The notes under the pieces: model-generated | Database searches by the model: none | Seen by the model: the letters and a program-made list of their open reading frames with translations, nothing else | What the model was told of the DNA's origin: nothing | Program-made: the position numbers and the translations under genes | From: Adenophora triphylla var. japonica | Taxonomy: Eukaryota > Streptophyta > Magnoliopsida > Asterales > Campanulaceae | Length of the DNA stretch: 64,000 nt | Direction: 5' to 3' | Assembly (NCBI GenBank): GCA_022495995.1 | Contig: JAFEMH010001353.1 | Location: 248,001 to 312,000 of the forward strand | Part shown: positions 1 through 10,676 of the stretch, in pieces | Position numbering within the stretch: position 1 is the stretch's first letter | How the letters are laid out: each line of letters starts with the position of its first letter

Positions 1-348
1 GAGGAGCAACTCCACAAACCATCCATCTTTCTATAGTCCACTTTGTCTTTTTGTCTAGTTCTCACTTGAGCATGCACATCTCCCATAACTTGTGAAGTGG
101 GGTGGATTTTCTGGATTTTAGAAGGAATATCCTTTGATCTATCCACACACCCATCCACATTATCATCTAAAGCAACATCCTGATCAGAATCAGAGGAGAT
201 GTCCTCAATTACAGGATTTTGAGTGGATGTGGGAGCAGATGTGGGTTCAGATGTGGAGGCAGATGTGTCCACATCCTTGGTTACATCCTTATCGGAGTTC
301 ACCATGTTTTTCAAAGACTGAAGTTTCTGCTGGTTTTTCAAGACCTAT

Positions 349-1729
349 TTACGTATCTTTCCAGTCCGGTAAGCAACTTTGAAACATCATCCTCGCCAGT
401 CTTGAGGTTAAGATCAAGTGAGTCATCAAATATAACATTAGCGAGCATTCCATAATGGTCTTAGTTTTGAGATTAAAAACTCTGTAAGCCCTAATATTAT
501 TAGTGGAATAGCCCATGAAAATTGCTTTGTCACTCTTTGAATCAAATTTGGACAGATATTCTCTATCATTGAGAATGTAACAAATACATCCAAACACATG
601 AAAGTACTTCACAGTTGGTTTCTTTCCAAGGAGGATTTGATATGGAGTGACAGTGCTACCAATCCTTAGAAACACTCTATTGCCAATGTGACAAGCAGTG
701 TTTAAAGCTTCTGCCCAAAATTTTTTGGATAAATTTTTAGAACTTAGCATAACCCTAGCTATTTCTTGCAAGGTTCTATTTTTTCTTTCAGCAATTCCAT
801 TTTGCTGTGGAGTGATTGGTGCATAAAACTCATGGGTGATTCCCTTAGAATTTCAAAAACTAGTGAACATTTAGTTCTCATATTGGGTGCCATGCTACGG
901 TCGACCTAATCCTCACAGTCTTAAGACCATAAAGATTTCTAACCCTTTTGTACCAATTTTTGAATTCACCAATGGTTTCAGATTTCTCTCTTAAGAACAT
1001 TACCCAAGTGTACCTAGAGTAATCATCAACACACACAAATGCATACTTTTTCCTACCAAAGCTTTCTACTTCAATAGGTCCCATTAAATCAGTGTGAATC
1101 AGCTCCAAACACCTAGAAGTGGAGCATTGTTGGACCTTTTTATGTGATACTTTTGTTTGCTTTCCCTTTTGACATGAACCACATACATCAGGGTTCTTGA
1201 AGTTCAGTTTAGGGAGGTCTTTAATAGCTTCAAACCTTTGAATTTCTTCCAGAGTTCTACAGCTAGCATGCCCTAATTTTTGGTGCCACAGATTGACATC
1301 ATTAGCTTTTGAGCTTAGGCAAGAAAGATTGTCACCAAATTGGTAACAATTGTCAGCAGATCTAGGACCAGTAAACACACATTTATTATCCTTATCAAAC
1401 ACTTCACACAAGTGCTTATCAAACTTCACATAAAGATCATCATCACATAGTTGACTGATGCTTATTAGGTTGACTTTCAAGCCTTCCACATGGTACACAT
1501 TGTGCAATTTTGGGAGACCCTTGACATCTAGGGTTCCTTTCCCAACAATATTTCCTTGAGCACCTCCATCAAAATTTACTTTCTCTCCACTAATCACTTC
1601 ATAGTCAAGAAAGACTGCTTGGTTTCCAGTCATGTGCCTAGAGCACCCACTATCAAAATACCAAGAGCCAGAGACAGTACTCTTGAGGGAGGAGTAAACA
1701 ACATTGCAGGTGGCAATTGGTTTGGCCAC
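349..1729 (-). pseudogene. Copia A protease-integrase, broken
   Basis: The aspartic protease motif WYFDSGCSRHMTG (D-S-G intact) lies near 1640. It is followed by the GAG-pre-integrase zinc region (LWHQKLGHAS, then CGSCQKGKQ) and the integrase core (HTDLMGP, VDDYSRYTWV). Near 880 the frame ends. It resumes in another frame with a TGA where related proteins usually have Cys, followed by TPQQNGIAERKNRTLQE and the conserved GKKP/HVFGC region down to 349. Integrase would insert the cDNA, but this copy has both a frameshift and a nonsense codon. Confidence 0.85.
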
Positions 1730-1739
1730 CCATTTGCTT

Positions 1740-3582
1740 TTCTGACTTTCTTTTTGGGTTGCTGAGGTCTCGGATTACCAGGATGTGTGTTCGGATGTGC
1801 ATACATCTTCTCACACATCTGAGGCTGATTGAAGTGACCAGACTTTTTGTCAGCCTTGAGTTTGTAACAGAAGGGCCTAATGTGACCAGGAGCAAGGCAA
1901 TAGTGGCAGATGTAGTGCCTCTTTCTTGATCTTTTCTCACTTAAAAGGGGGTTTTCTCTAAAAATTGGTTTTTCCACACCTTTTGAAGTAGAAGCCTCAC
2001 ATCCCTCCTTTACAAAATTACTTTTTCAAAGCCCAAACCAGTTTTGTTGAGCTGACCTATAGAGATAGCTTCATCAAGTTTCATCTTACTTTTGTTTAAC
2101 TTGGTAAATGTACTCTCAGCTTTCTCACATTCATTTTTGAATTTTTCAAGCTCAACTTTTCTTTTGGTTATAAGGAATTCAAGTTTGGCAATGGTATCTT
2201 TTTGAACATCATTTTCCTTTGAAAGTATAGCCTTTTCATCTTCACAAGCAGCTAATTTATCAGAAAGAGATTTATTTACTTTAACAAGTACCTCATTCTT
2301 TTCATCCAATGCAGTATGCAACTCCTTGTATGTTTCAAAAAGTTCCTCATAGGGGATGTCCCTATCTTCATCATCAGAATCTCCTTTTACAGAGAAACAA
2401 TTCAGCATCAGGTCAGATGTGTCACCAGATGTGTACACATCTGAGGCCACATCCAAGGAATTTTTAGAACCTCCATCTTCTATATCTGCATAGAAGGCAT
2501 TAAACACAGAATGACAATTGATAATAGACATGTTAGCCACTTCATCTTCATCCTCAATGTCACTAAGGGTAGCAGTTAAGCTCATTCCCTTCTTTTTGAG
2601 TGTATTAGCACACTCATTGGCATAATGACCAAAGCCACGACATGCCCTACATTGAACAGACTCAGAGGATTTGTTATTTTCAAAGCTTGGTTTCTTGAAT
2701 CCAGTGTCAGTGCTAGGTTTTGGCTTTTCAGTAGCCTTTGGGAGTAGGTACATTTAGGAAATTTACTTATCCTTTTATTTTTCAGTATGGAACTGAATTT
2801 CTTTGAAATAAAAGCCATATCCTCTTCTTCAAGATTTGATTTGTCAATCTCAGAGGATAATTCCACAAGTTCTCTTGGTAATGCAGCAACACTTCTGAGA
2901 GCAAGAATTTGATTTTGTTCTTTTTCTGAGCTTCAAGGTTTAGCTCAAACACAGTCAAGATACCTGCAATTTTATCTAGACCTACAGTATTGGTGTCATT
3001 AGTTTCCTCAATCACAGCCACTTTTATGTTGAACCTTTCAGGTAAGGTCCTCAAAATCTTACTCACGAGTCTCGCATTGGAGATAGATTCTCCTAGACTT
3101 GTGCACTCATTTGAAATCTCATGAATCTTAGCAGCATATGACACAATGTCCTCAGTTTCTTCCATTCGAAGTAACTCAAACCTATCTATTAAAATCCTAA
3201 GCCTCGTAGCTTTTACACTTGGTGCTCCCTCACATTGAGTTTGCAATATATCCCAAGCAGCTTTGGCTACACTCTCATTAGTGATAAGCTTGTACATATT
3301 TCCAGAAACATGGCTGGAAATAGCACCCATAGCCTTTGAATTATAATTAGCAGCCTGAATTTCTTCAAGAGTCCATTGCTTTTCATGTTTTCTTTCGAAA
3401 ATAGACTCACCAACACCAGAAGTAGGCTTCTTCTCCATAGTAGGAGGTTTCCATGCAACAAGGATACACATCCAAGCCCTTTAGTCAATACTTTTGATGT
3501 AATTATGTATCTTAGACTTCCAAAGAGAATAGTTCGTACCATCCAAGACAGGAGGCCAGTTTTGGTGATTTTGGCATTCCAT
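1740..3582 (-). pseudogene. Copia A gag, broken
   Basis: The frame opens with MECQNHQNWPPVLDGTNY at 3582 and a stop follows after about 33 codons (SID-stop-RAW), just before 3471. The rest of the capsid-like UBN2 domain runs to about 2860 (WTLEEIQAANYNSKAMGAI, then the PERFN region). After a frame change comes a CCHC knuckle CRACRGFGHYANEC near 2640, an acidic stretch, and a long Lys/Glu coiled coil (about 2350-2050). Another frame change leads to a second knuckle, CHYCLAPGHIRPFC, near 1900. In the family this is the nucleocapsid precursor that packages RNA. At least one stop and two frame changes make it a pseudogene. Confidence 0.85.
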
Positions 3583-3629
3583 AATGACTACACTTTCTGG
3601 ATCAACACTCAGTAATATATCGAGAGTTG

Positions 3630-3641
3630 GCTCGGATACCA
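3630..3641 (-). other. Primer-binding site of copia A
   Basis: The minus strand reads TGGTATCCGAGC, 11 of 12 matches to TGGTATCAGAGC, the complement of the 3' end of plant initiator tRNA-Met. It lies 2 bp inside the 5' LTR, the normal spacing, and fixes the direction of the element. Confidence 0.8.
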
Positions 3642-3643
3642 AT

Positions 3644-4413
3644 TGAAAGTTTCGTGTAGCTAGGAAACTTTAATCACACAACAGACAACGGATGTGAGTA
3701 CAAATGTGTCTCACAACTGTCCACACATCCACAGATAATGCAGCGGAATAAAACAAATTAAAAACAATAACTCAAGAATTATTTACGCTTACTGATCTGT
3801 GTGATCAGCAAACTAGGCTTACGCCCAAAAACTTTTCATTATAAAAACTTTTGATGCTTACAAAAACAAATAAGTGAAAAACTAAAATATGAAAATATTA
3901 AACGAGTTCTAATCACCTTCTATGACAAGAACAACTCCCCTTTCCCAAGTAGGACCTATTCTAGTTAAAAGTAAAACAAAGAACTCTATGAAAAACTAGA
4001 TGTGAGTTATGGATGTGAGGCACAACCTTCACTCACAACCTAAAACAACAATGTCGAAAACTGTGAAGAATATGTATGTTTCTCTCAGAATTTCCGTAGC
4101 TTCTCTTGTGCTGAATGCCTTGTATTTATAATGCACCATGGAGAAGATCTTCACGTAATCAACATCTTCCTTCGTGAGATCTCTTTTCCTATAAGAAAAC
4201 ATAAACACACTCACAAAGAAATAGAATATTAGTGGGTTAGTCCTAATATAAAATTATGTACATAAATAAAAGATATTTACTTTATTTACAATTCCTTGTC
4301 AAAGTAGGATAGTAATAAATCTTCCATGAAAGTTCCAAAATCTTCTTACCATAATAGAAGTCTTTTGAAATAAGAAAACAAGAATTTGTTCCCTAAAAGA
4401 GCTCACGCTTTCA
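3644..4413 (-). repeat. 5' LTR of copia A
   Basis: A 770-bp block bounded by the inverted hexamers TGAAAG and CTTTCA, the usual TG...CA ends of an LTR. Its inner end lies 2 bp from the primer-binding site. The partner LTR is outside the window, so LTR divergence and target duplication cannot be judged. Small reading frames within it are not coding. Confidence 0.8.
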
Positions 4414-4482
4414 TACATTCTTCATAATTCAAATACATAGTAATAAGTACATTAGGTTTTGAATCACAGTACACTACTAGAA
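4414..4482. other. Short flank between copia A and element B
   Basis: AT-rich sequence with no recognisable feature. It is the only stretch of the original insertion site left between the two elements. Confidence 0.5.
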
Positions 4483-4487
4483 TATTT

Positions 4488-4737
4488 TATTAGGAATATA
4501 ATATAATATCATTATATTATATTATATATAAGTATATATTGTAATATATAGTTTATGAAGCACAATACACTACTAGTATATTTTTGTATTAGATTAGAAA
4601 TATTTTCCTTCTATGAGATTACCTCCTCATTGTAATCCTATAAATATGTATCTCTAGCATCATAATCAATTGAGTCATTCAATTCAATGCCTCTCTTCAC
4701 TGTTGATTGACTTCGTCTAACCCTCTTTATTCTAATA
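4488..4737 (+). repeat. 5' LTR of element B (MITE-free)
   Basis: About 250 bp, starting TATTAGGAATATAATA and ending TTATTCTAATA, so the usual TG/CA ends are each mutated by one base. It holds GTAATCCTATAAATATG, a likely TATA box (about 4634-4650). This copy keeps the uninterrupted site GTAATATATAGTTTA, where the right LTR has a MITE. Confidence 0.85.
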
Positions 4738-4749
4738 TGGAATCAGAGC
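4738..4749 (+). other. Primer-binding site of element B
   Basis: TGGAATCAGAGC matches 11 of 12 positions of the initiator tRNA-Met site TGGTATCAGAGC and directly abuts the LTR end. Confidence 0.8.
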
Positions 4750-4890
4750 ATTAAGATCCATAGAAGGACTTCTCCGCAAAACCCTAGCGGTAAAACCCTA
4801 AGCCGGCCCACAACCTTACCACCTTAGCTTCCGCCATCAACCATCAAAACCCTACCCTCCTTATCCCCAAATATCACCCTCGGCAAACTC

Positions 4891-5274
4891 TTGGCCGAAA
4901 TTCTCACCCTCTCTACCTCCTACACCACCGCCCTACACCACCCTCAAATACAATCAACCTCGACAAATCCCACCAAGCCGTACCCCTTCTCACCACCACC
5001 TTCAAAATCCTTTGCAACAGCAAAAAAAAAAGCAACAGTTCAACAACAACAACAACCACGACAGCAACAACTGCAACTGCAGCCGCAAACCTCCCCCCAA
5101 CCAAAGCTCCTGCCGAAACCCAAGGCAAAACCTACTGCCTGCCACCAAAGCCCCCACCACCCTCGGCTTAAAACCCTCAAAGCCGAAACCCGCCCACCCA
5201 CGGCAAACCCTCCTACCTTCTTCACGCAAACCTTCACAGCCGCACCCCCCCTTCCCCCTTCAAACCCTCCATAA
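4891..5274 (+). other. Pro/Gln-rich open frame inside element B
   Basis: A 127-codon frame rich in Pro, Gln, Thr and Ser, with a Q-tract around residues 50-65. I recognise no domain. Long frames on both strands here follow from C-rich, T-poor composition rather than selection: the antisense frames are equally open and low-complexity. It could be a relic of a captured exon or simply the spacer of the element. I do not assign a product. Confidence 0.25.
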
Positions 5275-5456
5275 AACTCACCCAAACCACCTTCTTCTGA
5301 CCACCACATGAATTCTCCCTCAGCTCTTCTGCCACCAACCACAAATTACCACCTCCTCCCACCACCACCCTCGGCTCAAACCCACCAGCCGAAACCCTAG
5401 GCATAACCTTCTGCTTGCCGCCCCACCGTACACCACTGCCCCACCCGAAAACACCA

Positions 5457-5690
5457 CCCTCGGCTCAAAAACTCTTTTGACCGAAACCCTAACCTTTTTT
5501 GTAATTCAATCCCCTCGGCTTAAAAACCCTTTTGACCGAAACCCTAAACCTTTTTGTAATTCAGCCCCCTCGGCTCAAAAACCCTTTTGATCGAAACCCT
5601 AATTTTTTTGCTATTTAATCCCCTCGGCCTAGCCGAAACCAATTCCCCCTACTTCAAAACCCCCTCGGCCTAGCCGAAACTAATTCCCCC
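5457..5690 (+). repeat. Tandem repeat, about 57-bp period, in element B
   Basis: Roughly three copies of a unit beginning CTCGGCTCAAAAAC and containing GACCGAAACCCTAA, followed by two copies of a shorter CTCGGCCTAGCCGAAAC unit. The paired words CTCGGC and GCCGAAAC also occur upstream near 5160 and 5370. Confidence 0.7.
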
Positions 5691-5907
5691 TACTTCAAAA
5701 CCCCCCTCGTTAAAATCGGACCTATCACCGTCTCCGTCGTAGTCTTGCACCAACCTATCACCACCTCGAATGCGAGGAACCACATGACATCAGAAACGAC
5801 GTACATATCCGGGAACACATCCATCTTCAACCGCTTTATCAAACCCGATTAATCTCATCACTCTCCAAGATTGGACTTGTTCAAGGACCGTCCATCTTGC
5901 GGGGGCA

Positions 5908-6456
5908 TATTAGGAATATAATATAATATCATTATATTATATTCAAGTATTTATTGTAATATACTCCCTCCGTCCCTAAAAAAGCGTCACCGTTTTTAGC
6001 CCGGCACACAAATTAAGGAAATAGGTGGGAAGAAAAAATGTTGTGAGTGTAATTTGAAAATATGAGAGAGAATTAGTGGAGAAAATAGTAAATTTAAAAA
6101 GTATTGTGAGTGTAATAGTGTTTTAGGAGAGAGAATGAGTGGAGGAAATAGTGAGTGTGTGTAATAGAATATTAATAAAATATTTCCATTTTAGGAAAGG
6201 TGACGCTTCAAACGGGACGTCATTTTGGGTAAAAAGTGACGGATTTCCTGGGATGGAGGGAGTATAGTTTAGGAAACACAATCCTTGTATTAGATTAGGA
6301 AACACAATCTTTATATTAGATTAGAAACCTTCTCCTTCTAGGAGATTACCTCCTCATTGTAATCCTATAAATATGTATCTCTGGCATCATAATCAATTGA
6401 GTCATTCGATTCAATGCCTCTCTTTCCTGTTTTGATTGACTGACTTTATTCTAATA
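5908..6456 (+). repeat. 3' LTR of element B, interrupted by a MITE
   Basis: Matches the left LTR over its start, the CTCCTCATTGTAATCC region and its end (TTATTCTAATA). It is longer because of the 299-bp MITE and a duplicated AGGAAACACAATC segment just after it. Confidence 0.85.
5964..6262. mobile_element. Stowaway-type MITE in the 3' LTR of element B
   Basis: Ends CTCCCTCCGTCCC and GGGATGGAGGGAG form inverted repeats, flanked by TA on both sides (the Tc1/mariner target). There is no coding capacity. The left LTR preserves the unfilled site, which proves insertion after element B integrated. Confidence 0.9.
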
Positions 6457-6461
6457 TATTT

Positions 6462-6817
6462 AACTTGGAAACTCCCATTGTTGTTCCAAAGGGGGTATCA
6501 AGGGGTCACACCATATATCCGATGTTCTTGGTCCCCTCCGAGGTTGAGCATGGTGTTTGTGTGGCTTAGAGTTGGAAGTGGAAAGATTAGGTGTGGGGTG
6601 GAAGGTCTGTGATAGGTTGATCAGAAGCCATTGTTTTGCAGTTTTGGAGAAATCAGGTGATAGGGTTGAAGATAATTGAAGATTAAGAGAGGGTTGCCAT
6701 GGGCGATGGAGAGAAGGATAGGAATTGGAGCATGTTGTTAATATGTGATGATTTAGTAAGAGTGATTGGAGAACCTTATTCTGGAACTTAATAGCTCTGC
6801 TGCGATAATTAGAACGT
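6462..6817. other. Unassigned stretch
   Basis: Moderately AT-rich sequence between element B and the hAT element. A minus-strand frame is open across it but runs on into the hAT terminal repeat and shows no domain, so I do not call it a gene. This is probably old intergenic DNA. Confidence 0.4.
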
Positions 6818-7248
6818 CTGGATACTAGGGCTGTAAATGGTTTGGTTTGGTTCGTTTTGGGGCAATTTACGAACCAAACTATTAGTAATCGGTTTGAAAA
6901 AGGCTCAAATCGAATCGAACCATAAAAAAAATCAAACCGAACCAAACCAAACCGTCATGGTTTGGTTCGGTTTGGTTCAAACCGCGGTTTGATTTTACGA
7001 TTCAAACCGCGGTTTAAACCACAATTCAACCATGGTTCAAACCATGAAATAGAACATTGCTTAAACCATTAATTAAAACATGGTTTCAGACTACACAATT
7101 TATTGTCATGTTTGTTTGAAATTTTTCAGACATAACATACATAAGAGATTCAGTATTTAAACACAACTTGAAATTGTGCTTCAATGTTTATGATAGCAAC
7201 ATGTCATTTGAGTACTTCTAATGATATGTGTTAAAAAGTGAATTAACA

Positions 7249-8785
7249 TCTATTATTATATAAAAGATGAAGTCACTATAACACTTTTCCTCCAAAAACC
7301 CTCACCTAGACATAATTTTGATCATATTCATTTTCCTTAAGCATTTAATCTCAAATAATAAATGTAATAGTAATTAGTAATTGATTTTTGAGAAGCATTT
7401 AATACAAGCTAATTAAATCCATTTAATGACTTTTGATCGAAATATTTTGAAGAATAACTGATTATTGAAAAGCTTAGAAATCATTTTTTGGTATCTTGAT
7501 TTGAACTTGAAACCACCGTTTTACAACACACTTTCCAGTATAGATATTTGAGAAGGCATAACAAACCTGCCTATAAATAGCATCAACATTTAGTCTCTTG
7601 AGTAACTATTTTTAACTTCATAAAGTACAAACAATGTCTCATTTATTTATTTGTTTTGCTTGATTTGCAACATCAACAGAGTATAATATGTAATGCATTT
7701 TTCATAATGGTGATGTATATCCCATTAATATATATTCCCCCCGTCCCAAACAAAAAATTGAATGGCAACAAAATTTTAAATTTGATCTAAGCTTTTTTTA
7801 AAAGTTTTTTTTGTAATCTATTTTGAGACTGCGAACAATGAATGTGTATATTTATAAATGGAAAAGCAAAAGATGATGAAATTCTTTGAAACAAAAGTTG
7901 TTTAACCATTTTGTAATGATATTTCTAAATGGAGATACATATGTTGATGATTTGAGAAGATATATATATATAAGTATAAGTATAGTTGATGAATTAATCG
8001 TGAAATTGGTTTGGCATTGGGTTAGGGTTTCAAAAGCGATAGAGAAAGATTGAGTGTTAGATAAAAATTTAGATTGAGGGTTTTGGAGAAGGTTTATATT
8101 TATATGATGGGTTTAGGGTTGAATCAGATTATTTTCGGGTGGGTTCTATTAGCTAGCAGCACAGTCCATTAAGAAATTAACTGAATTTATTATAGTAGTC
8201 CATCGTAAAAAAATTACTTGTATTTAATTGATTTATTCTCTTGTGGGTAGAAACTTATATAAGAGGCAAATAAAATTTTATTTTTTAGATCTCAAAATAA
8301 ATATGATATTTATATTAATGGTTTTTTTCTTGACTTAAATATTTCAAAATGAATGATATTGTAATTTCAAAATAAATGATCTTGTATAAGTGTATTCAAA
8401 ATTATATTTTTTTAAATTATTATTAGTTCTTATAAGATTTTTTTGCAATTTAATAATTATATAGTATACTCCCTTCGGTTTAAAATATTTTTCACTTTTA
8501 AATTTTTCACAAGTTTTAAAAAATATAGTTATTATACCAACTTCATGGTTAAAATACCAATATTCTCATGATTTATTATTTCTCCTTCATTACTTACAAC
8601 AATAAATCAATTAATAAAATGGAAAAAGTTTCAATGTCATTATATATTATTGTTGAATTTTTTTTATTTAAAAAATATTTTTCTAAATTAACCTTTATAC
8701 ATACTAATAGTAACTTTTTTAATTTAGTTTCTATTATTTGTAAAAAAAAATTGGCCGTGCGTTTAACGCACGGGTGTTAGACTAG
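7249..8785 (+). mobile_element. Non-autonomous Helitron nested in the hAT element
   Basis: The 5' end reads TCTATTATTATATAAAAGAT, close to the known plant Helitron start (TC, then an AT-rich TATAAAAG block). The 3' end has a perfect 7-bp stem CCGTGCG/CGCACGG with loop TTTAA (8755-8773), then 8 bp, then CTAG (8782-8785). Host A precedes and host T follows, matching Helitron insertion between A and T without duplication. There is no Rep/helicase frame. A CCTATAAATAGC box at about 7570, followed 60 bp later by a short ATG frame, may be a captured promoter fragment (weak inference). Confidence 0.85.
8467..8500. repeat. MITE-like end inside the Helitron
   Basis: ACTCCCTTCGGTTTAAAATA resembles one end of a Stowaway-type MITE, but I cannot find its partner. 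A similar half-end, TTCCCCCCGTCCCAAAC, is at about 7735. Both may be truncated insertions carried by the Helitron. Confidence 0.4.
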
Positions 8786-9135
8786 TTATTATAAGAAGAT
8801 TAACCAAAAGAAAAAAGAGTTATATGCTAAAACTCATGAATAGAATTAGGGGTTTTCAATCTAAATGTAAGGTGAAAATAAAAGATATGCATATTTACGA
8901 TTAATATTGAACGGTTTGGTGGTTTGGTTTATCGGTTCGGTTTGTGGTTCGGTCTCGCAGTATCGAACCGTGGTTTGGGGGACCAGACCGCAGATCAAAT
9001 CGAACCACACGGTTTGACAATTTTTGAAACCGAATCAAACCACTATTGCTTGAAAACCGAACTAAACCGCATGATTTGATTTTATTCAATTTCGAACCAC
9101 GGTTTAAACCGAACACTTACACCCCTACTGGCTAC

Positions 9136-9363
9136 ATATTAGTACTAGATGTGAAATCTAAGTTATTCAGTAACTAATAAAAGTGCCTTAACGGCACCCA
9201 AATTCTTTTTGACAAACCAAAACACTAGAAAAGAAACTAACTTCTCTCCTCCTCCTTCACCATGCCTTGAACCCATGACCAAGAGGTGTGTATACGTGTA
9301 AAGTATACTTACCGTCTGTGGCACATGAAGGTTGGTTAGAAAAGAAACTAACTGACCGTAATA
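9136..9363. other. Unassigned stretch
   Basis: No coding, RNA or repeat signal that I can support. Confidence 0.4.
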
Positions 9364-9585
9364 GAGTGGGGTGTGCAAATTCGTTCATCGGCCCGCAAAG
9401 CCCGCAAGGCCCGCAAAAATGCGGCCCGCAAGATCCGTGTCCGCAATGTTTTCAATCCTGCTGGGCTTGTTGACAGCTTGAAGGTCCTCGGGCTGAGATC
9501 GGGCTCTTATCGTTCTACAGCCCTTTAGAACCCGACCCGATCCGACCCGTCTCTTTCAAAACTACATTATTTTGTAATTTATATA

Positions 9586-9818
9586 CTCCCTCCGTTTCAA
9601 AATGTTTGTCCCATTTGATTTTTTTGTTGAACTTTGACCACAAATTTATGAGAGATTAATCATGTTCATGAAATTCTAAAAGTTGCTGTTGATAATATTA
9701 TTAATGGTGAATCAATAGGAATTTTTAGAATTTCATGAACATAATTAAATTGTCATATATTTGTGGTCAAAGTTCAACAAAAAAGTCAAATGAAACAAAT
9801 ATTTTGGGACAGAAAGAG
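9586..9818. mobile_element. Stowaway-type MITE
   Basis: Ends CTCCCTCCGTTTCAAAATG and its imperfect inverse, with TA on both sides. The arms are long and complementary: TTGAACTTTGACCACAAAT on the left and ATTTGTGGTCAAAGTTCAA on the right. The element could fold into one long hairpin. Confidence 0.85.
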
Positions 9819-9829
9819 TATATAACATG

Positions 9830-10665
9830 GGATGGGAGTATAATACCAACCTCAGCCTCCTCTTTAACCTCCTCTTTAAGACTATGCAAAATGGTGGGTT
9901 GAATGAGGGATTGAATGAGGTTTAAGTTGATTGAATGGGTGCAATGGGTAGTTGAAAGGGGAATGAAAGGATGAGTGAAATGAAAAGTTTCATCCCGGTT
10001 CAATGGAAATTTTTTTTTTAATCCGCCAGGTGTCAGCCAACCATTGGCCCGAATTGGGCGAGTGCGCCACACTGCCCGGGATGGCTCGTGTGGCGTTCGC
10101 CATTTCCCTTTTTTTTTTAAGCTGCCATGTGTCAGCCTACCATTGACCCGTACTTTATTATTTTTTCACCCAATTATTTAAACTCAATTATCTCATAATA
10201 AATGATTTAAAAATAAAAAGAAAAATTCACCAAAATTCATCAATTTTTTTTCCCTACAAATTGATATAAGTTTCATTTGATTTGGACACAAAAAAAAACA
10301 CTCATTTTTCAATTTGAGCTGAATTATCACCTAGTAAATTAATTTTTTTTTCACCAAAATTCATCATTTTTTCCCTACAAATTGATATAAGTTTCATTTG
10401 ATTTGGACAAAAAAAAAAAAAAAAACACTCAAAATGGTGGGGTATAGAATGATGAGTTGGAGGAAGTTGAAATTTAATTTAAGTTAGTTATTGTAGGGGA
10501 TAGATGAAATGTGTAGATGAAATATTAGCTGAATGAAAAAAAGTGTAAAAAGTGTTAGATGAAATGGGGGAGGGGGTATTAACCACTGTGGGTAGTCTAA
10601 TTCTCACTTCACAAAAGCAAGCAAGTCAAAGCATCTGGTGTGTCTAATGTACGTGGCATAATGGG
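9830..10665. other. Interior of the hAT relic, no gene
   Basis: AT-rich sequence. A segment is duplicated: TTCATTTGATTTGGACA preceded by CCCTACAAATTGATATAAG occurs at about 10250-10290 and again at 10370-10410, about 120 bp apart. No coding potential is seen. Confidence 0.5.
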
Positions 10666-10676
10666 TGAGTTATGGT

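Larger units (their letters stand above)
1..4413 (-). mobile_element. Ty1/copia retrotransposon A, 5' portion, cut by window edge
   Basis: Read on the minus strand the order is 5' LTR, primer site, gag with zinc knuckles, protease and integrase. That order is diagnostic of Ty1/copia. The window ends just after integrase: positions 1-348 translate into the low-complexity linker that normally precedes reverse transcriptase, so RT, RNase H and the 3' LTR lie to the left. Two zinc knuckles and a long coiled coil in Gag suggest the SIRE/Maximus lineage (inference). The frame is broken by stops and a frameshift, so the copy is non-autonomous. Confidence 0.9.
4488..6456 (+). mobile_element. Non-autonomous LTR retrotransposon B (LARD/TRIM-like)
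   Basis: Two related LTRs (4488-4737 and 5908-6456) flank a 1.2-kb internal region. The 5-bp direct repeat TATTT stands immediately outside both ends (4483-4487 and 6457-6461), a perfect target-site duplication. A primer-binding site follows the left LTR, and a purine tract (TTGCGGGGGCA) precedes the right one. No gag or pol is encoded. A fragment near 5760-5850 reads NARNHMTSETTYISGN, reminiscent of the region around a copia protease (DSGAxNHMTS). The element may therefore be a deletion derivative of a copia element (inference). Confidence 0.88.
6826..9127. mobile_element. hAT-type DNA transposon, non-autonomous, split by a Helitron
   Basis: Starts TAGGGCTGTAAATGG and ends with its imperfect inverse (ACTTACACCCCTA). 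Both ends continue into subterminal repeats of GGTTTGGTTCGG and its complement, typical of plant hAT elements. The flanking octamers are CTGGATAC (6818-6825) and CTGGCTAC (9128-9135), 7 of 8 identical, as expected for a hAT 8-bp target duplication. No transposase is encoded. About two thirds of the length is a later Helitron insertion. Confidence 0.82.

Noticed and set aside
4913..5342. Several overlapping long frames on both strands in element B
   Set aside because: All follow from the skewed C-rich composition: the translations are low-complexity and mutually overlapping.
6460..6945. 161-codon minus-strand frame
   Set aside because: It runs from anonymous sequence into the hAT terminal repeat, and I recognise no domain.
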